A stretch of DNA of 46,352 bases, from NCBI GenBank assembly GCA_903849645.1, contig CAINJJ010000032.1, positions 1 to 46,352 of the forward strand, written 5' to 3'. The notes below the pieces were generated by a model. It did not search any database. It worked only from the letters and a program-made list of their open reading frames with translations, and was not told the DNA's origin. Shown here piece by piece: positions 30,335 through 40,766 of this stretch (positions are counted from its first letter, which is position 1; every line of letters starts with the position of its first letter). Position numbers and translations under genes: made by a program. Source of the stretch: an uncultured Acidobacteriaceae bacterium. Lineage in GTDB: Bacteria > Acidobacteriota > Terriglobia > Terriglobales > Acidobacteriaceae.

Positions 30335-30527
30335 CCTTTTCTGAGAGCCGATGCTTCCCAGATCGAGGTGGGGTCCAAGGCGGTGCATTCACTGGCTTGG
30401 GGCTTCAAGACAACTTCGGAGGCGAGCATCTTCCCGGCCAGGATGGTGCTCTCAGGTTTCAACACTATTCGTCAATACGTACCGGCGTATGGACACCAAC
30501 CGGACTTCAAAGAGAGGTGCGATTGCT
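30335..30527 (+). other. Leader between riboswitch-like element and receptor gene
   Basis: About 190 untranslated bases where the expression platform would lie. I see no hairpin with a T tract, so control might be on translation or through another mechanism. The frame is open but lacks a ribosome site until 30511. Confidence 0.4.
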
Positions 30528-33500
30528 ATGACCAACCTTGCGCGGTTTTCACATGGATTCTCTCGATCTCAATTCGGATGCCAGGCGCGGCAGACCCTGA
30601 GCAGACTCTGTCGCTCGATTGGGCAGTCCCCCGCGGTGGTTTGCCTGCTGGCCCTGGTGCTGGTCGGCCCGGCAACTGGCCGTGCGCAGGAACTTGCCGC
30701 CACATTGACCGGCACGGTAACCGACACAACGGGCGCGGTGATCCCAAGAGCGGAGGTCACCATCACGCTGAACGGCGTGAACGGCACCGCCCGCGTTGTA
30801 GAGTCGGATGGGGCGGGCAGCTACACCGCTACCAACCTGACCGCGGGCACCTATTCCATCACGGTGCTGGCGCAGGGCTTTGCGACCTACAAGGGCAAGA
30901 ACATCACCCTCAACGTGGCCGAGAAGCACACCGTGAACGTGCAACTGAAGGCCGGCGCTTCGTCAGAGACCGTGGTGGTGGAAGACAACCCGGTTTCGGT
31001 GGACACCGAAAGCAGCTCGCAGGCGGGCACCATCTCCGGCGTGCAGGTTCGCGAACTGGAGCTGAGCAGCCGCAACTTTGAGCAGTTGGTTGCGCTGCAG
31101 CCCGGCGTGGTCAGCGGACTGGGCGACGAGTCCAGCCCCGGCGGAACGGCGCTGGCGGTCAACGGCGCGCGCACCACGGCCAACAACTGGACGGTGGACG
31201 GCGCGGATATCAACGACAGCGGATCCAACGGAACGGTGATTAACGCGCCGAGCGTGGACGCGATCCAGGAGTTCACCCTGCAGCGCGGCAACTACGATGC
31301 CGGCTATGGACGCTCTGGCGGCGGCCAGGTGCTGGTAGCCATCAAGGGCGGCACAAGCGAATTCCACGGCGACGCCTACGAATTTGTGCGCAACACGGCA
31401 CTGGACGCCAACGAGTACTTCAACAAGATGGGCGGCGGGGCGCGCGCCATCAATCACCACAACGTGTACGGGTTCACCATCGGCGGGCCGATCTTCGTCC
31501 CCAAGCTCTACAACGTGGACAAGAAGAAGACCTTCTTCTTCTGGTCAGAGGAGTGGCACAAGCAGTCGACGCCCGGCGGCGACAGCCTGCCCGCGGCCAC
31601 CCCGGCAGAACTGACGGGCGTTGCGCCTGGCGATTTCATCAACGGCCCAGCCAACTGCCTCAAGTACGACCAGGTTTCCAACACGACCGCGATCAATTCA
31701 TCCTGCTACAGCAAGAACTCGCAGGTTTATCTCACCAGCGTGTTCAGCAAGTTTCCCGCGGCGGCCAACGGCAACTACACGTTTTCGTATTCGAACACCA
31801 ACAACTTCCGCGACGACATCGTCCGCGTGGACCACTACTTCAATGACAAGGTCCACTTCTACGCGCGCGGCATGAACGACATCATGCCCGTGAGCGCGCC
31901 GGAAGGCCTGTGGGCAGGCGGCAACTATCCCGGCCTCGTCAACACCCTGGTGGACTCGCCCGGCAAGAACGTGGTGGGCAACCTGACCTGGACCATCTCG
32001 CCGAAGATTGTGAATGAGGCGGAGTTTGTTTGGTCGCAGGGTACTTATAACTCCACCATCCAGGGCGGACAGTTCGCCACATCCTCTTCCGTGAATACCT
32101 CGCTGACCAACAACTGGGCCTACAAGGATCCCTACGGCCGCGTTCCTGCCATTGGCATCAAGGGCATCCAGGGATTCTCGGCCGGCTCGGCTCCCTGGAA
32201 AGAGCGCAATCTTGACCGCACCTACTTCGACAATCTCTCGGTCACCGTGGGACCGCATACACTGCGCGCCGGCTTCCAGATTCAGCAGATGCTGAAGACT
32301 GAAAACGGCACCGGCGGCAACCCCGGATTCAACTTCAACTCCTGGGGCGACTTCCTGCTGGGCAACGTGGCGTCCTACTCGCAGGCCAACCGCGACATCA
32401 CCCCCGACCTGCACTACATCAACAGCGAAGCCTATGTGCAGGACGACTGGAAGATCAGCCCGAAGCTGATTATCAATCTCGGTGTGCGCTGGAGCGCTTT
32501 CCCCTCGCCAACGGACGTGAACAACACGCTGGCGAACTTCTCTCCGCTGCTCTACAAGGCATCCTTGTCGCCTACCATCGACCCGGTTTCCGGCAACTTC
32601 AACCCCAACCAGTTTGCCGGAAGCACGTCGTTGATTCCGGCCACCTATTCCAACGGGTTGATCTTCCCCAAGGGCGCGGCCTGCACGGCGGCGCAGGCAG
32701 TGGGGCCACTGGTGCAGTGCTCGCCTTACGGCGCTTATGTAAACCCCAACAGCAACGCGAACTTCGGGCCGCGTCTTGGCTTCGCTTACAACCCCGATGG
32801 CCATGGCAAGACCTCATTCCGCGGCGGCTTTGGCATCTTCTATGACCGCGTGCTCAACGGCATCTGGGAACAGAACGCCTTCTCTGACCCGCCGCTGGCC
32901 CAGTCCACCACCGTCAACAACGGCTCCTTTGACGCCATCCTCGGTTCCGGTCAGGTGGCCGGTCCATCGCTCGGCCCCAACGCCCTCACGGTCACGGGAA
33001 CGCCGACTTTCAAGGTGCCCAACTACGCCAACTTCAACGTGTCTGTGCAGCGCCAGTTGCTGCCTACCACCACGGTTGAAGTTGCCTATGTCGGCAACGT
33101 CGCCCGCCATCTGCTGGGCGAGTTGAACATCAACCAGCCCACCGTTTCAGCCAGAACCGCCGCCGATCCGACTACCAGCGTCAACGCAATCCGTCCTTAC
33201 ATGGGCTATGCCAACATCAAGTCCCGCGCGCCCATCTTCACTAACAACTACAACTCCCTTCAGGTTTCACTCAACCATCGCTCCTCCAAGGGCCTGACCG
33301 TCGGCATCGCCTACACGTGGTCTAAAGATATGACCACCAACTCCAACGACCGCGGTTCAACGGCGACCTACGCCTATAACCTGAAGTTGGACTACGGTCC
33401 GTCTTCGACCAACACCCCGCAGGTCTTTGAAGCCAACTACGTCTATGAGCTGCCCTTCTTCAAGCAGCAGCATGGTCTGGAAGGCAAAGTCCTGGGCGGC

Positions 33501-33944
33501 TGGGAACTCTCCGGCATTACCTCGATGGTCTCCGGTTCCTCGTTCTCGGCTTACCAGGCCTTTGATCCATTTGATCCGAATGGGACCAACGTCGGCCTTG
33601 GCATGGGCGGTGGACGTCCGGATCAGGTGGGCGCGGTGCACATGACCAAGAAGCTCAACCAGTGGTTCTCCCCGTCGTCGTTTGCTCAGGCCATCGGGCA
33701 CTTCGGTTCGGAAGGTTCGAACTCCCTGCTCGGCCCCGGACTGCAGAACTGGGATCTGGCCGCGATCAAGAACGTCAAGTTCTTTGACCGTTATGCCTTC
33801 CAACTCCGCGGCGAGTTTTTCAACGCATTCAACCACGAGAACTTCAGCGGAGTGGACTCTACACTGGGCGACGGCGCCTATGGCCAGGTGGTCAGTGGTC
33901 ACGTGCCGCGCAGAATCCAGGTGGGCGCGAAGTTCAACTTCTAA
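30528..33944 (+). CDS. Oar-like TonB-dependent outer-membrane receptor
   Basis: The 1138-residue product has a basic N terminus with a hydrophobic signal (AVVCLLALVLVGPATGRAQ, cleavage near residue 53), a carboxypeptidase-regulatory-like beta-sandwich (residues ~58-140, ATLTGTVTDTTGAVIPRAEV), a plug (~165-300, GARTTANNWTVDGADIND), a long beta-barrel rich in Asn/Thr/Tyr, and a terminal aromatic VGAKFNF. This is the Oar type, abundant in Acidobacteriota. The ATG after AGAGAGGTG is chosen over earlier in-frame starts. The B12-type leader suggests cobalamin uptake; receptors of this shape are otherwise often assigned to glycans or peptides. Confidence 0.9.
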   Translation: MTNLARFSHGFSRSQFGCQARQTLSRLCRSIGQSPAVVCLLALVLVGPATGRAQELAATLTGTVTDTTGAVIPRAEVTITLNGVNGTARVVESDGAGSYTATNLTAGTYSITVLAQGFATYKGKNITLNVAEKHTVNVQLKAGASSETVVVEDNPVSVDTESSSQAGTISGVQVRELELSSRNFEQLVALQPGVVSGLGDESSPGGTALAVNGARTTANNWTVDGADINDSGSNGTVINAPSVDAIQEFTLQRGNYDAGYGRSGGGQVLVAIKGGTSEFHGDAYEFVRNTALDANEYFNKMGGGARAINHHNVYGFTIGGPIFVPKLYNVDKKKTFFFWSEEWHKQSTPGGDSLPAATPAELTGVAPGDFINGPANCLKYDQVSNTTAINSSCYSKNSQVYLTSVFSKFPAAANGNYTFSYSNTNNFRDDIVRVDHYFNDKVHFYARGMNDIMPVSAPEGLWAGGNYPGLVNTLVDSPGKNVVGNLTWTISPKIVNEAEFVWSQGTYNSTIQGGQFATSSSVNTSLTNNWAYKDPYGRVPAIGIKGIQGFSAGSAPWKERNLDRTYFDNLSVTVGPHTLRAGFQIQQMLKTENGTGGNPGFNFNSWGDFLLGNVASYSQANRDITPDLHYINSEAYVQDDWKISPKLIINLGVRWSAFPSPTDVNNTLANFSPLLYKASLSPTIDPVSGNFNPNQFAGSTSLIPATYSNGLIFPKGAACTAAQAVGPLVQCSPYGAYVNPNSNANFGPRLGFAYNPDGHGKTSFRGGFGIFYDRVLNGIWEQNAFSDPPLAQSTTVNNGSFDAILGSGQVAGPSLGPNALTVTGTPTFKVPNYANFNVSVQRQLLPTTTVEVAYVGNVARHLLGELNINQPTVSARTAADPTTSVNAIRPYMGYANIKSRAPIFTNNYNSLQVSLNHRSSKGLTVGIAYTWSKDMTTNSNDRGSTATYAYNLKLDYGPSSTNTPQVFEANYVYELPFFKQQHGLEGKVLGGWELSGITSMVSGSSFSAYQAFDPFDPNGTNVGLGMGGGRPDQVGAVHMTKKLNQWFSPSSFAQAIGHFGSEGSNSLLGPGLQNWDLAAIKNVKFFDRYAFQLRGEFFNAFNHENFSGVDSTLGDGAYGQVVSGHVPRRIQVGAKFNF

Positions 33945-33970
33945 ACAACCGCAGTCAGCGCGGTGATCAC

Positions 33971-34006
33971 AGGAGGCCGGGGCGAGAGCTCCGGCCTCCT
34001 TTATTT
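33971..34006 (+). terminator. Rho-independent terminator after the receptor gene
   Basis: Stem AGGAGGCCGG / CCGGCCTCCT extends by three further pairs to a GAGA loop and is followed by TTATTT. It separates the receptor from the convergent TPR gene, whose stop codon lies in the T-rich tail. Confidence 0.9.
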
Positions 34007-35191
34007 CCCAACCGCGGCGCCCTCGTGGGGTTTGTGGTCACCGACTGGAGGCTGGGACATGATCTTGAGAAGCTGCGTGTCGGCGGCCTTGTTGAGAGAC
34101 CTGGCCTTGTCGAACTCCGCATTGGCGGCCGCTGCGTTGCCTATGGAGCGGTAAAGCCTGCCCAGGCGCCAATGAACGTTTACATCGGTGGGCGCAATCT
34201 TCTCCGCGGCCTGCAACTCCGTACGTGCCTCGTCTTTTCGCCCTGCATCGGCATAGACAATGCCCAGGTCAAGATGGGCCATGGAGCTCGCCGGATTGAG
34301 TTTCACCAGACTCTCCAGCAGCGGGCGCGCCTCCTCCATGTGGTTCATCTGCATCTGCGCATCCGCCAGGTAGAGCATGGCCTGGAAGTGGTGGGGATCG
34401 TTGTCGATCTCCAACTGAAACTGCTGCGCGGCCTCTGGATACTGGCCCTTGGTCCACAGCAGATAACCAAGCCCGAAATGCACATTGGGCTCTTTGGGAT
34501 TGGCCGCCACCGCGGCGCGAAACTCACGCGTTGCGCCTACCGGATCCTTCATTGCGTCCAGTGCTTCGCCCACCAGCATGTCTGCCTCCGCGGACTCGGC
34601 GTTGAGCGCAACCAGCCGATGATAAGCGTCCAGCACGCACGGATATTGATTGGAGAGAAGGCAACTGTGCGCAAGCGTCAGCAACAGCGGCAGGTTCTGC
34701 GCATCGCTGGCCGAGGCCTGCTTGAGATACGGCGCAGCCGCGGCGTACTCAGTGAGCCCGTAGTGCGACATCCCCATCAGGATGTTGAGCCGCTGCAACT
34801 CTTCGGGACTGGAAGGGCGCGCTTTGAGGAGCGGCGTGAACTGCTGGAGGGCGCACTTGTAGTCGCCGGCCTTGAAGCAGGCGAGGCCAAGGTTGAGGCG
34901 GAGGCTGGGCATGGCCGGATTCAAGGCCATTGCCTTGCGGTAAGAAGCGATGGCTTCAGCGTAGTGCTCCTGCCGCGCCGCCAGCAAGCCCAGATGCGCC
35001 AACGGCTCTGGATTCGCCGGCTGCGCTCTGGAGAGCGATTGCCACGCTGATTCCGCTTCGGCGATACGGCCTTGCTGCTCCAGCGTATAGGCTGCCGTCC
35101 TTTGATCGTCCTGTGCAACGCCGGACAGCCCGAAGCTGAGAACCATCAGCGCCAGAGGAATGGATAGCCTGTATTGAAGGGTTCGTCTCAC
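34001..35191 (-). CDS. Secreted or periplasmic TPR-repeat protein
   Basis: The 396-residue product starts with a signal peptide (IPLALMVLSFGLSGVAQ) and consists of about nine tetratricopeptide units, e.g. AEPLAHLGLLAARQEHYAEA-like and NVHFGLGYLLWTKGQYPEAA. TPR arrays mediate protein-protein contact; no catalytic motif is present. A GTG start with GGAG upstream fits. It follows meaB after 56 bases and is probably the last gene of the methylmalonyl-CoA operon, though its link to that pathway is unclear. Confidence 0.85.
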   Translation of the reverse strand: MRRTLQYRLSIPLALMVLSFGLSGVAQDDQRTAAYTLEQQGRIAEAESAWQSLSRAQPANPEPLAHLGLLAARQEHYAEAIASYRKAMALNPAMPSLRLNLGLACFKAGDYKCALQQFTPLLKARPSSPEELQRLNILMGMSHYGLTEYAAAAPYLKQASASDAQNLPLLLTLAHSCLLSNQYPCVLDAYHRLVALNAESAEADMLVGEALDAMKDPVGATREFRAAVAANPKEPNVHFGLGYLLWTKGQYPEAAQQFQLEIDNDPHHFQAMLYLADAQMQMNHMEEARPLLESLVKLNPASSMAHLDLGIVYADAGRKDEARTELQAAEKIAPTDVNVHWRLGRLYRSIGNAAAANAEFDKARSLNKAADTQLLKIMSQPPVGDHKPHEGAAVGK

Positions 35192-35247
35192 ATCTGTCTC
35201 CGCTGTGATTCTCGCCCGCGGAATCGATTGTGCGCAAGCGCGGCTGG

Positions 35248-36336
35248 TCAGCCGTTGCCCCGCAGGCCGGCGTAGGTTTCAAGCAGCGTGCGCGCGGCGC
35301 GAAACGATGTGGTGCGCCCTTCCAGCACGTCCTGCTCCAGCACTGCGATGCGCTCACGGATGGCCGGAAACGATTCAAAGCGGCGGCGCAAGCCATGCTC
35401 GATGATCTCCTGCATCCAACTGCGGGTCTGGCTTCGCCGGTTGGCGGTGAGCCAGCCATTGGAGCGCGTGAGCGCTCCATGCTGCAGCACGCACTCCCAT
35501 AACTCGACGATGCCCTTGCTGGTCTGCGCGGAGCAGGTGAGCGCGCGCGGAGTCCAGCCGGACTGCGACCGGGGAAGATAATGCAGCGCGTTCTGCGCCT
35601 CGCCGCGCGCCCTTTCGGCCGCGTTCACGTTGTCGCCGTCCGCCTTGTTGACCACTACAAGATCCGCCAGCTCCATCACGCCGCGCTTGATGCCCTGCAA
35701 CTCGTCGCCCGCGCCTGCCAGCGACAGCAGCAGAAAGAAGTCCACCATGTTGTGCACGGCGGTTTCGGACTGCCCCACGCCCACGGTCTCGACCAGGATG
35801 TTTTTGTAGCCCGCGGCTTCACACAGCAGCATGGCCTCGCGTGTGCGCTGCGCCACGCCGCCAAGAAATCCGCGAGACGGCGAGGGCCGGATGAAGGCCA
35901 TCTCGCTTGAGGCAAGCGAAGTCATGCGGGTCTTGTCGCCAAGGATGCTGCCGCCGGAGACCTGGCTGCTGGGGTCGATGGCCAGCACCGCAACTTTTTG
36001 CCCGTGCTCCCGGATGAGGTAGGAGCCGAGGGTCTCAATCAGACAGCTCTTGCCGGCGCCGGGCACGCCGGTGATGCCCACGCGCGTCGAGTTGCCGCTT
36101 TGAGGCAGGCAGTCCTCGACAATCTGCTCGGCCAGTTCCTGGTCTGCGGCGCGCGAGCTCTCAATGAGCGTGATGGCCTGCGCGAGGATGGCGCGCTGGC
36201 CTTGCAGGATGCCTTCAACGTAGTGCTCGCGTGAAAGTGCGCGCCGACTCGATGTGCGCGCCTGCGCATCAAGCGGCGATTGCGGCGCTGCGCATCCGGG
36301 CTTCACATGCAACGCGCTGTCGCCTGGCTCTGCCAA
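35248..36336 (-). CDS. meaB: Methylmalonyl-CoA mutase chaperone GTPase MeaB (ArgK)
   Basis: G-protein chaperone that protects and reactivates methylmalonyl-CoA mutase by gating adenosylcobalamin exchange. The P-loop GVPGAGKS is at residues 90-97; AIDPSSQVSGGSILGDKTRM, RPSPSRGFLGGVAQRTREAM, VETVGVGQSE and VVNKADGDN follow, all MeaB signatures. The start is a TTG immediately after the mutase TGA, with GGTGGAG at good distance. The N-terminal ~35 residues are longer than usual, so a later start is possible. The 362-residue length is otherwise typical. Confidence 0.95.
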   Translation of the reverse strand: MAEPGDSALHVKPGCAAPQSPLDAQARTSSRRALSREHYVEGILQGQRAILAQAITLIESSRAADQELAEQIVEDCLPQSGNSTRVGITGVPGAGKSCLIETLGSYLIREHGQKVAVLAIDPSSQVSGGSILGDKTRMTSLASSEMAFIRPSPSRGFLGGVAQRTREAMLLCEAAGYKNILVETVGVGQSETAVHNMVDFFLLLSLAGAGDELQGIKRGVMELADLVVVNKADGDNVNAAERARGEAQNALHYLPRSQSGWTPRALTCSAQTSKGIVELWECVLQHGALTRSNGWLTANRRSQTRSWMQEIIEHGLRRRFESFPAIRERIAVLEQDVLEGRTTSFRAARTLLETYAGLRGNG

Positions 36337-38478
36337 TCAGGATTGCTCCACCACCGGATTGCCGCGGAGGATTTCGAGGATTCGCTGCGCAGCCATGGGG
36401 ATCACGGTGCCCGGCCCAAAGATGCCGACCGCCCCGGCCTTGTAGAGGAACTCGTAGTCCTGCTGCGGAATGACTCCGCCTACGACCACAAGAATGTCAT
36501 CCCGGCCAAGTTTGCGCAACTCCTCGATGAGCTGCGGGACGAGCGTCTTGTGCCCCGCTGCCAGCGAAGAAACGCCAACCACGTGGACGTCGCTCTCAAC
36601 CGCGTTGCGCGCAACCTCTCGCGGGGTCTGGAAGAGCGGGCCCACATCCACGTCAAATCCGATGTCCGCGAAGGCCGTGACAATGACCTTGGCGCCGCGG
36701 TCGTGGCCGTCCTGGCCCATTTTGGCAACCAGGATGCGCGGGCGGCGACCCTCGGCTCGTTCGAAATCCGCGACCATGCGGTGGGCCTTTTGGAACTCCT
36801 GATCGTTGCCGCTCTCAGCTGAATAAACGCCGGCAATGGTGCGCGTGGTGGCTTCGTACCGGCCCCAGACCCTCTCAAGGGCGGAGGAGATTTCGCCGAG
36901 GGTGGCGCGCCGGCGGGCCGCGTCAACGGCGCATTCCAGCAGGTTGCCCTCACCCGTGGCGGCGCAGTGTTCGAGCCTGGCCAGCGACTCGAGAACTGCC
37001 TCCGCATTGCGCTCGCGCTTGAGCAGGGAGAGGCGCTCCATCTGCGATCTGCGCACCGCGGCGTTGTCGATGTCGAGAACCGGGATCAGCGGCTCCTCGG
37101 GAGAGCGATAGGCATTGACGCCGACGATCACATCTCTGCCGGAGTCGATGCAGGCCTGCCTGCGGGCGGCGGCTTCTTCGATGCGCATCTTGGGGACGCC
37201 GGTTTCAATGGCCTTGGCCATGCCACCGAGGCTCTCAACCTCTTCAATCAACGTCCATGCGGAGTGCATCAGCTCATGAGTGAGCCTTTCAACATAGTAG
37301 GAGCCGGCCCAGGGGTCCACGACCCGGGTGATGTTGGTCTCTTCCTGCAGGTAGATCTGCGTGTTGCGCGCAATGCGCGCGGAGAAGTCGGTGGGCAGGG
37401 CCATCGCTTCGTCGAGCGCATTGGTGTGAAGCGACTGCGTATGGCCGAAAGCCGCAGCCAACGCCTCGACGCAGGTACGCACCACGTTGTTGTACGGATC
37501 CTGCGCGGTGAGGCTCCAGCCGGAGGTTTGCGAGTGTGTGCGGAGCGCGAGCGACTTCGGGTTCTTCGGGTTGAAGGTCCTGACCAGCTTGGCCCAGAGC
37601 ATGCGCGCAGCGCGCATCTTGGCAATCTCCATGAAGTGGTTCATGCCGATGCCCCAGAAAAAGGAGATGCGGGGCGCGAATTTGTCCACATCCAGGCCAG
37701 CCTTGACGCCGGTGCGCAGGTACTCGAGGCCATCGGCAAGCGTGTAAGCCAGCTCGATATCCGCCGTGGCGCCAGCCTCCTGCATGTGGTAGCCGCTGAC
37801 ACTGATGCAGTTGAACTTCGGCATCTTCTCCGCGCAGTAGCGGAAGATATCGCCGATGATGCGCATGGACCCCGCGGGCGGATAGATATAGGTATTGCGG
37901 ACCATGAACTCTTTGAGGATGTCGTTCTGAATGGTGCCGCTCAGTTGCTCCGGCTGAACACCCTGCTCCTCCGCGGCCACGATATAGAAGGCCATGATGG
38001 GAAGCACAGCGCCGTTCATGGTCATCGACACCGACATCTGCCCAAGAGGAATCTGGTCGAAGAGCACCTTCATGTCGAGGATCGAATCGATGGCCACGCC
38101 CGCCTTGCCCACGTCGCCCGTCACGCGCTCATGATCGGAGTCGTAGCCGCGATGCGTGGCGAGATCAAAGGCAACGGAAAGCCCGCGCTGCCCGGCGGCA
38201 AGATTGCGCCGGTAGAACGCATTGGACTCTTCGGCCGTGGAGAAGCCCGCGTATTGCCGGATGGTCCATGGCTGCATCACATACATCGTGCTGTAAGGCC
38301 CATGGAGGAAGGGCGCGACGCCTGCTGCATACTCAAGGTGTTCGAGGTCGCGGAGGTCTTCACGCGTATAGAAGCCCTTGACCGCGATGTGCTCGGGCGA
38401 GATCCACGCGGTGGTCTCGTGCGCTTCCGGCTGCTCCGGCGCGGGCTTCCAATCGATCTTTGAAAAGTCTGGGCGCAT
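36337..38478 (-). CDS. mutB: Methylmalonyl-CoA mutase, large (catalytic, B12-binding) subunit
   Basis: Interconverts (R)-methylmalonyl-CoA and succinyl-CoA with adenosylcobalamin. The 713-residue product has the substrate barrel with [39 protein letters not shown] and the C-terminal cobalamin domain with DGHDRG (residues 590-595, His592 being the cobalt ligand) followed by [16 protein letters not shown] use the ATG after AAGGA at 38478; the open frame begins 11 codons earlier. It follows the small subunit by 2 bases and touches meaB. The symbol mcmA2 is also used. Confidence 0.97.
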   Translation of the reverse strand: MRPDFSKIDWKPAPEQPEAHETTAWISPEHIAVKGFYTREDLRDLEHLEYAAGVAPFLHGPYSTMYVMQPWTIRQYAGFSTAEESNAFYRRNLAAGQRGLSVAFDLATHRGYDSDHERVTGDVGKAGVAIDSILDMKVLFDQIPLGQMSVSMTMNGAVLPIMAFYIVAAEEQGVQPEQLSGTIQNDILKEFMVRNTYIYPPAGSMRIIGDIFRYCAEKMPKFNCISVSGYHMQEAGATADIELAYTLADGLEYLRTGVKAGLDVDKFAPRISFFWGIGMNHFMEIAKMRAARMLWAKLVRTFNPKNPKSLALRTHSQTSGWSLTAQDPYNNVVRTCVEALAAAFGHTQSLHTNALDEAMALPTDFSARIARNTQIYLQEETNITRVVDPWAGSYYVERLTHELMHSAWTLIEEVESLGGMAKAIETGVPKMRIEEAAARRQACIDSGRDVIVGVNAYRSPEEPLIPVLDIDNAAVRRSQMERLSLLKRERNAEAVLESLARLEHCAATGEGNLLECAVDAARRRATLGEISSALERVWGRYEATTRTIAGVYSAESGNDQEFQKAHRMVADFERAEGRRPRILVAKMGQDGHDRGAKVIVTAFADIGFDVDVGPLFQTPREVARNAVESDVHVVGVSSLAAGHKTLVPQLIEELRKLGRDDILVVVGGVIPQQDYEFLYKAGAVGIFGPGTVIPMAAQRILEILRGNPVVEQS

Positions 38479-38480
38479 TG

Positions 38481-40229
38481 CTATTCCTTGATTCCCAACC
38501 GCTGCTGCCACCTGGCAAGAACTTCAATTGGATTGCTGCGCAGGTGAATGAAATCCGCAATGCCCATGGCCTGCAACTGCTCCGCGGATTCGGGGTTGCC
38601 TGCAATCAGAATCGGCGTCTCGCGTCCGCACGCATGGAGCGCTGACTGTACTTGTTCAGCCAAAGCCAGGTACTCCGCATCGGAACTGCAGAGCACAATC
38701 AGGTCGGCATCGCGGGCCGCAATCTCGTTCGCGTTCGATAGAAGTTCCGTGCTGATGCCAAAACCAGCACACGCAAAAAAGTTTGCGGCGAAGCCGGCGC
38801 GGGCTGACCGCATCTTCGCGTCTCCCATCTCGGCGAGCAGCACGCGGGGCCGGCTTCCGGTCCTGATCGCATGGCGCTCCGTGCGCAGGCGAAGCGCCTC
38901 GTAGGCTTGCGTTGCGCGGGTTCCCTCATGCACGCGCGCCGCGTCGATGCGCTCCCATGCGTTCTCAGAGAGGCTTGCGTATTGATTCGTTCCCGTGAAG
39001 ACGCGGCGGCGCGAAGCTACAGCCTCTTCCCTGGCGGCCAGCGACTGCGACAGCGTGCGCGCGATCAGTCCTTCCGCCTCCGCCTTGCGGAAACCTCCCG
39101 CGGCTTCGATTTCCTGCATTGTCTTCCAGCCTTCGCGCGCAAGGAACTCTGTCATGGCCTCAATCAAATAGGCCCCCGCGCCGGGGTCGGCCACGCGACC
39201 AAGCATGGCTTCATGCTTGAGAAGGATTTGCGTATTCCGCGCCAGCCGCCTGCTTGCTTCATCGGGCTTCTTGTAGCAATCGTCGAAGGGCGCCACGGTG
39301 ATGGAGTCAGCACCGCCGAACGCGGCGGACATGGCCTCCGTTGTGCCGCGCAGAATGTTCACGTGCGGGTCATAGACAGTCTTGCTCCAGCGGGAGGTGC
39401 GCGCATGAATCCTTGCCCTGGCGCTGGAGCGCGCTCCGCCGAAGCTCTCAACCACGCGCGCCCATAGCAGGCGAAAGGCACGCAGCTTGGCGATCTGAAA
39501 AAAGAAGCTCGCGCCTGTCGAAAAGGAGAAACCGATGGACGCCGCGGCGCGATCCACGTCGATCTCCCGGCTTTGCATCCCTCCAAAAAACTCAACGCCT
39601 GCGGCAAGCGTGAAGCCGACCTCTTCCACACAGGTGGCGCCCGATTCTTCAAAGCCTTCACCATTGATGGTGAAGGATGCGAACGATGGCGGCGCTGCCT
39701 GAAGAACCTCCGCAGCAAAATCAAGATGCTTGAGCGGGTTCCAGCCGGTGGAGATGAGCGACAGCGCATGACCATCATGCGAAGACTCGAGCAGAAGTCG
39801 AATCAGAGGCTCGTCCGCGTTCTGGAAGTGGACGGGAATCTGCTGGAGATTCGCCACCAGGGTTTCCACATCGGTGGCCGATTGAAGCTCCACATGGCGA
39901 AAGGCAATCTCTTCCGCGCCGGCGGCAGCGGCGGCGCACGCCTCACGATTGGCTTCCTCGGGCGTGGCGCCCTCGATCTCTTCGCGGATGCGCCAGTCGC
40001 CTGACGGACGCGCGCCGCGCGCATAGGGGAAGTCGCCGGGCGCCGCGTCGCAATAGTCCAGACCCTCCGCGTCCTCTGCCCGATAGTAGGGCTTGACCGC
40101 GAGTCCTTCCTCGGATTGCCAGATCAGCTTCCGCGCGTAGTCCGCGCCCTTGAGATCCTTGCGAATCAGTTCTTCCCAGGACGCTGTGCTGACGGGGGGG
40201 AACTCCTGGAGCAGCTTCTCAGTGGCCAT
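38481..40229 (-). CDS. mutA: Methylmalonyl-CoA mutase, small (non-catalytic) subunit
   Basis: The 582-residue product is homologous to the large subunit ([40 protein letters not shown]) and forms the alpha-beta heterodimer. Its C-terminal Rossmann domain reads [11 protein letters not shown] where the large subunit has DGHDRG, so the cobalt-ligating histidine is missing and it should not bind B12. N terminus [20 protein letters not shown] fits the family. It lies 6 bases after the epimerase. Confidence 0.95.
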   Translation of the reverse strand: MATEKLLQEFPPVSTASWEELIRKDLKGADYARKLIWQSEEGLAVKPYYRAEDAEGLDYCDAAPGDFPYARGARPSGDWRIREEIEGATPEEANREACAAAAAGAEEIAFRHVELQSATDVETLVANLQQIPVHFQNADEPLIRLLLESSHDGHALSLISTGWNPLKHLDFAAEVLQAAPPSFASFTINGEGFEESGATCVEEVGFTLAAGVEFFGGMQSREIDVDRAAASIGFSFSTGASFFFQIAKLRAFRLLWARVVESFGGARSSARARIHARTSRWSKTVYDPHVNILRGTTEAMSAAFGGADSITVAPFDDCYKKPDEASRRLARNTQILLKHEAMLGRVADPGAGAYLIEAMTEFLAREGWKTMQEIEAAGGFRKAEAEGLIARTLSQSLAAREEAVASRRRVFTGTNQYASLSENAWERIDAARVHEGTRATQAYEALRLRTERHAIRTGSRPRVLLAEMGDAKMRSARAGFAANFFACAGFGISTELLSNANEIAARDADLIVLCSSDAEYLALAEQVQSALHACGRETPILIAGNPESAEQLQAMGIADFIHLRSNPIEVLARWQQRLGIKE

Positions 40230-40235
40230 GTTTCT

Positions 40236-40712
40236 TCACTTGCCCTCAGGGTCTTCGACAATCTCGATCAGCAGCCCGAAGGGATTGTCGGCTCTCGATT
40301 TTGGATGAACAAAGAAGACGGTGGTGCCGCGCGACCCTTTGCGTGGAGCCTTGTCGATGATTTGAAATCCCATGGCCTGCATGGCGTCAAATGCGTGGTG
40401 CGCGCTGTGGACACGGAAGGCAACATGAGCCAGTCCGCCGCGGCCACCGTTGCGCTCAATGAGCTTTTGCACCGGAGACTCCGCGGTCAGCGGCTCCAGC
40501 AATTGAATCAGGTTGGGGCCGTCGCCCACCTTGAGCAGCGCCTCGCGCACCTGGTCTGTGCCGAGCACCTCTTCGCGGTGAATCTCTTTGAAGCCCAGCA
40601 TCTCGTAGGCCTTGACCTGACCATCCAGTTCGCCCTGCCGGACGGCGATGGCAACGTGGTCTACAAATAGGATGCCGGGAACCTGCTTCAATTCTTCATC
40701 AACAGAACTCAT
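40236..40712 (-). CDS. mce: Methylmalonyl-CoA epimerase
   Basis: Converts (S)- to (R)-methylmalonyl-CoA, linking the carboxyltransferase product with the mutase. The 158-residue VOC-fold protein has the metal ligands at expected positions: His19 (VDHVAIAV), Gln70 (NLIQLLEP), His96 (GLAHVAFRV) and Glu150 (GLLIEIVE). It is slightly longer than the usual 130-150 residues. Confidence 0.94.
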   Translation of the reverse strand: MSSVDEELKQVPGILFVDHVAIAVRQGELDGQVKAYEMLGFKEIHREEVLGTDQVREALLKVGDGPNLIQLLEPLTAESPVQKLIERNGGRGGLAHVAFRVHSAHHAFDAMQAMGFQIIDKAPRKGSRGTTVFFVHPKSRADNPFGLLIEIVEDPEGK

Positions 40713-40766
40713 CGATTTCCTTTTCCAAGGTGTGTCCGGTCAGGCTCGCAATGCGAACCATGACTT

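Noticed and set aside
36967..38463. 498-codon plus-strand frame opposite the mutase large subunit; similar shadows at 41688-43109, 23979-25169 and 3857-2820
   Set aside because: All lie antisense to well-identified enzymes and lack family motifs.
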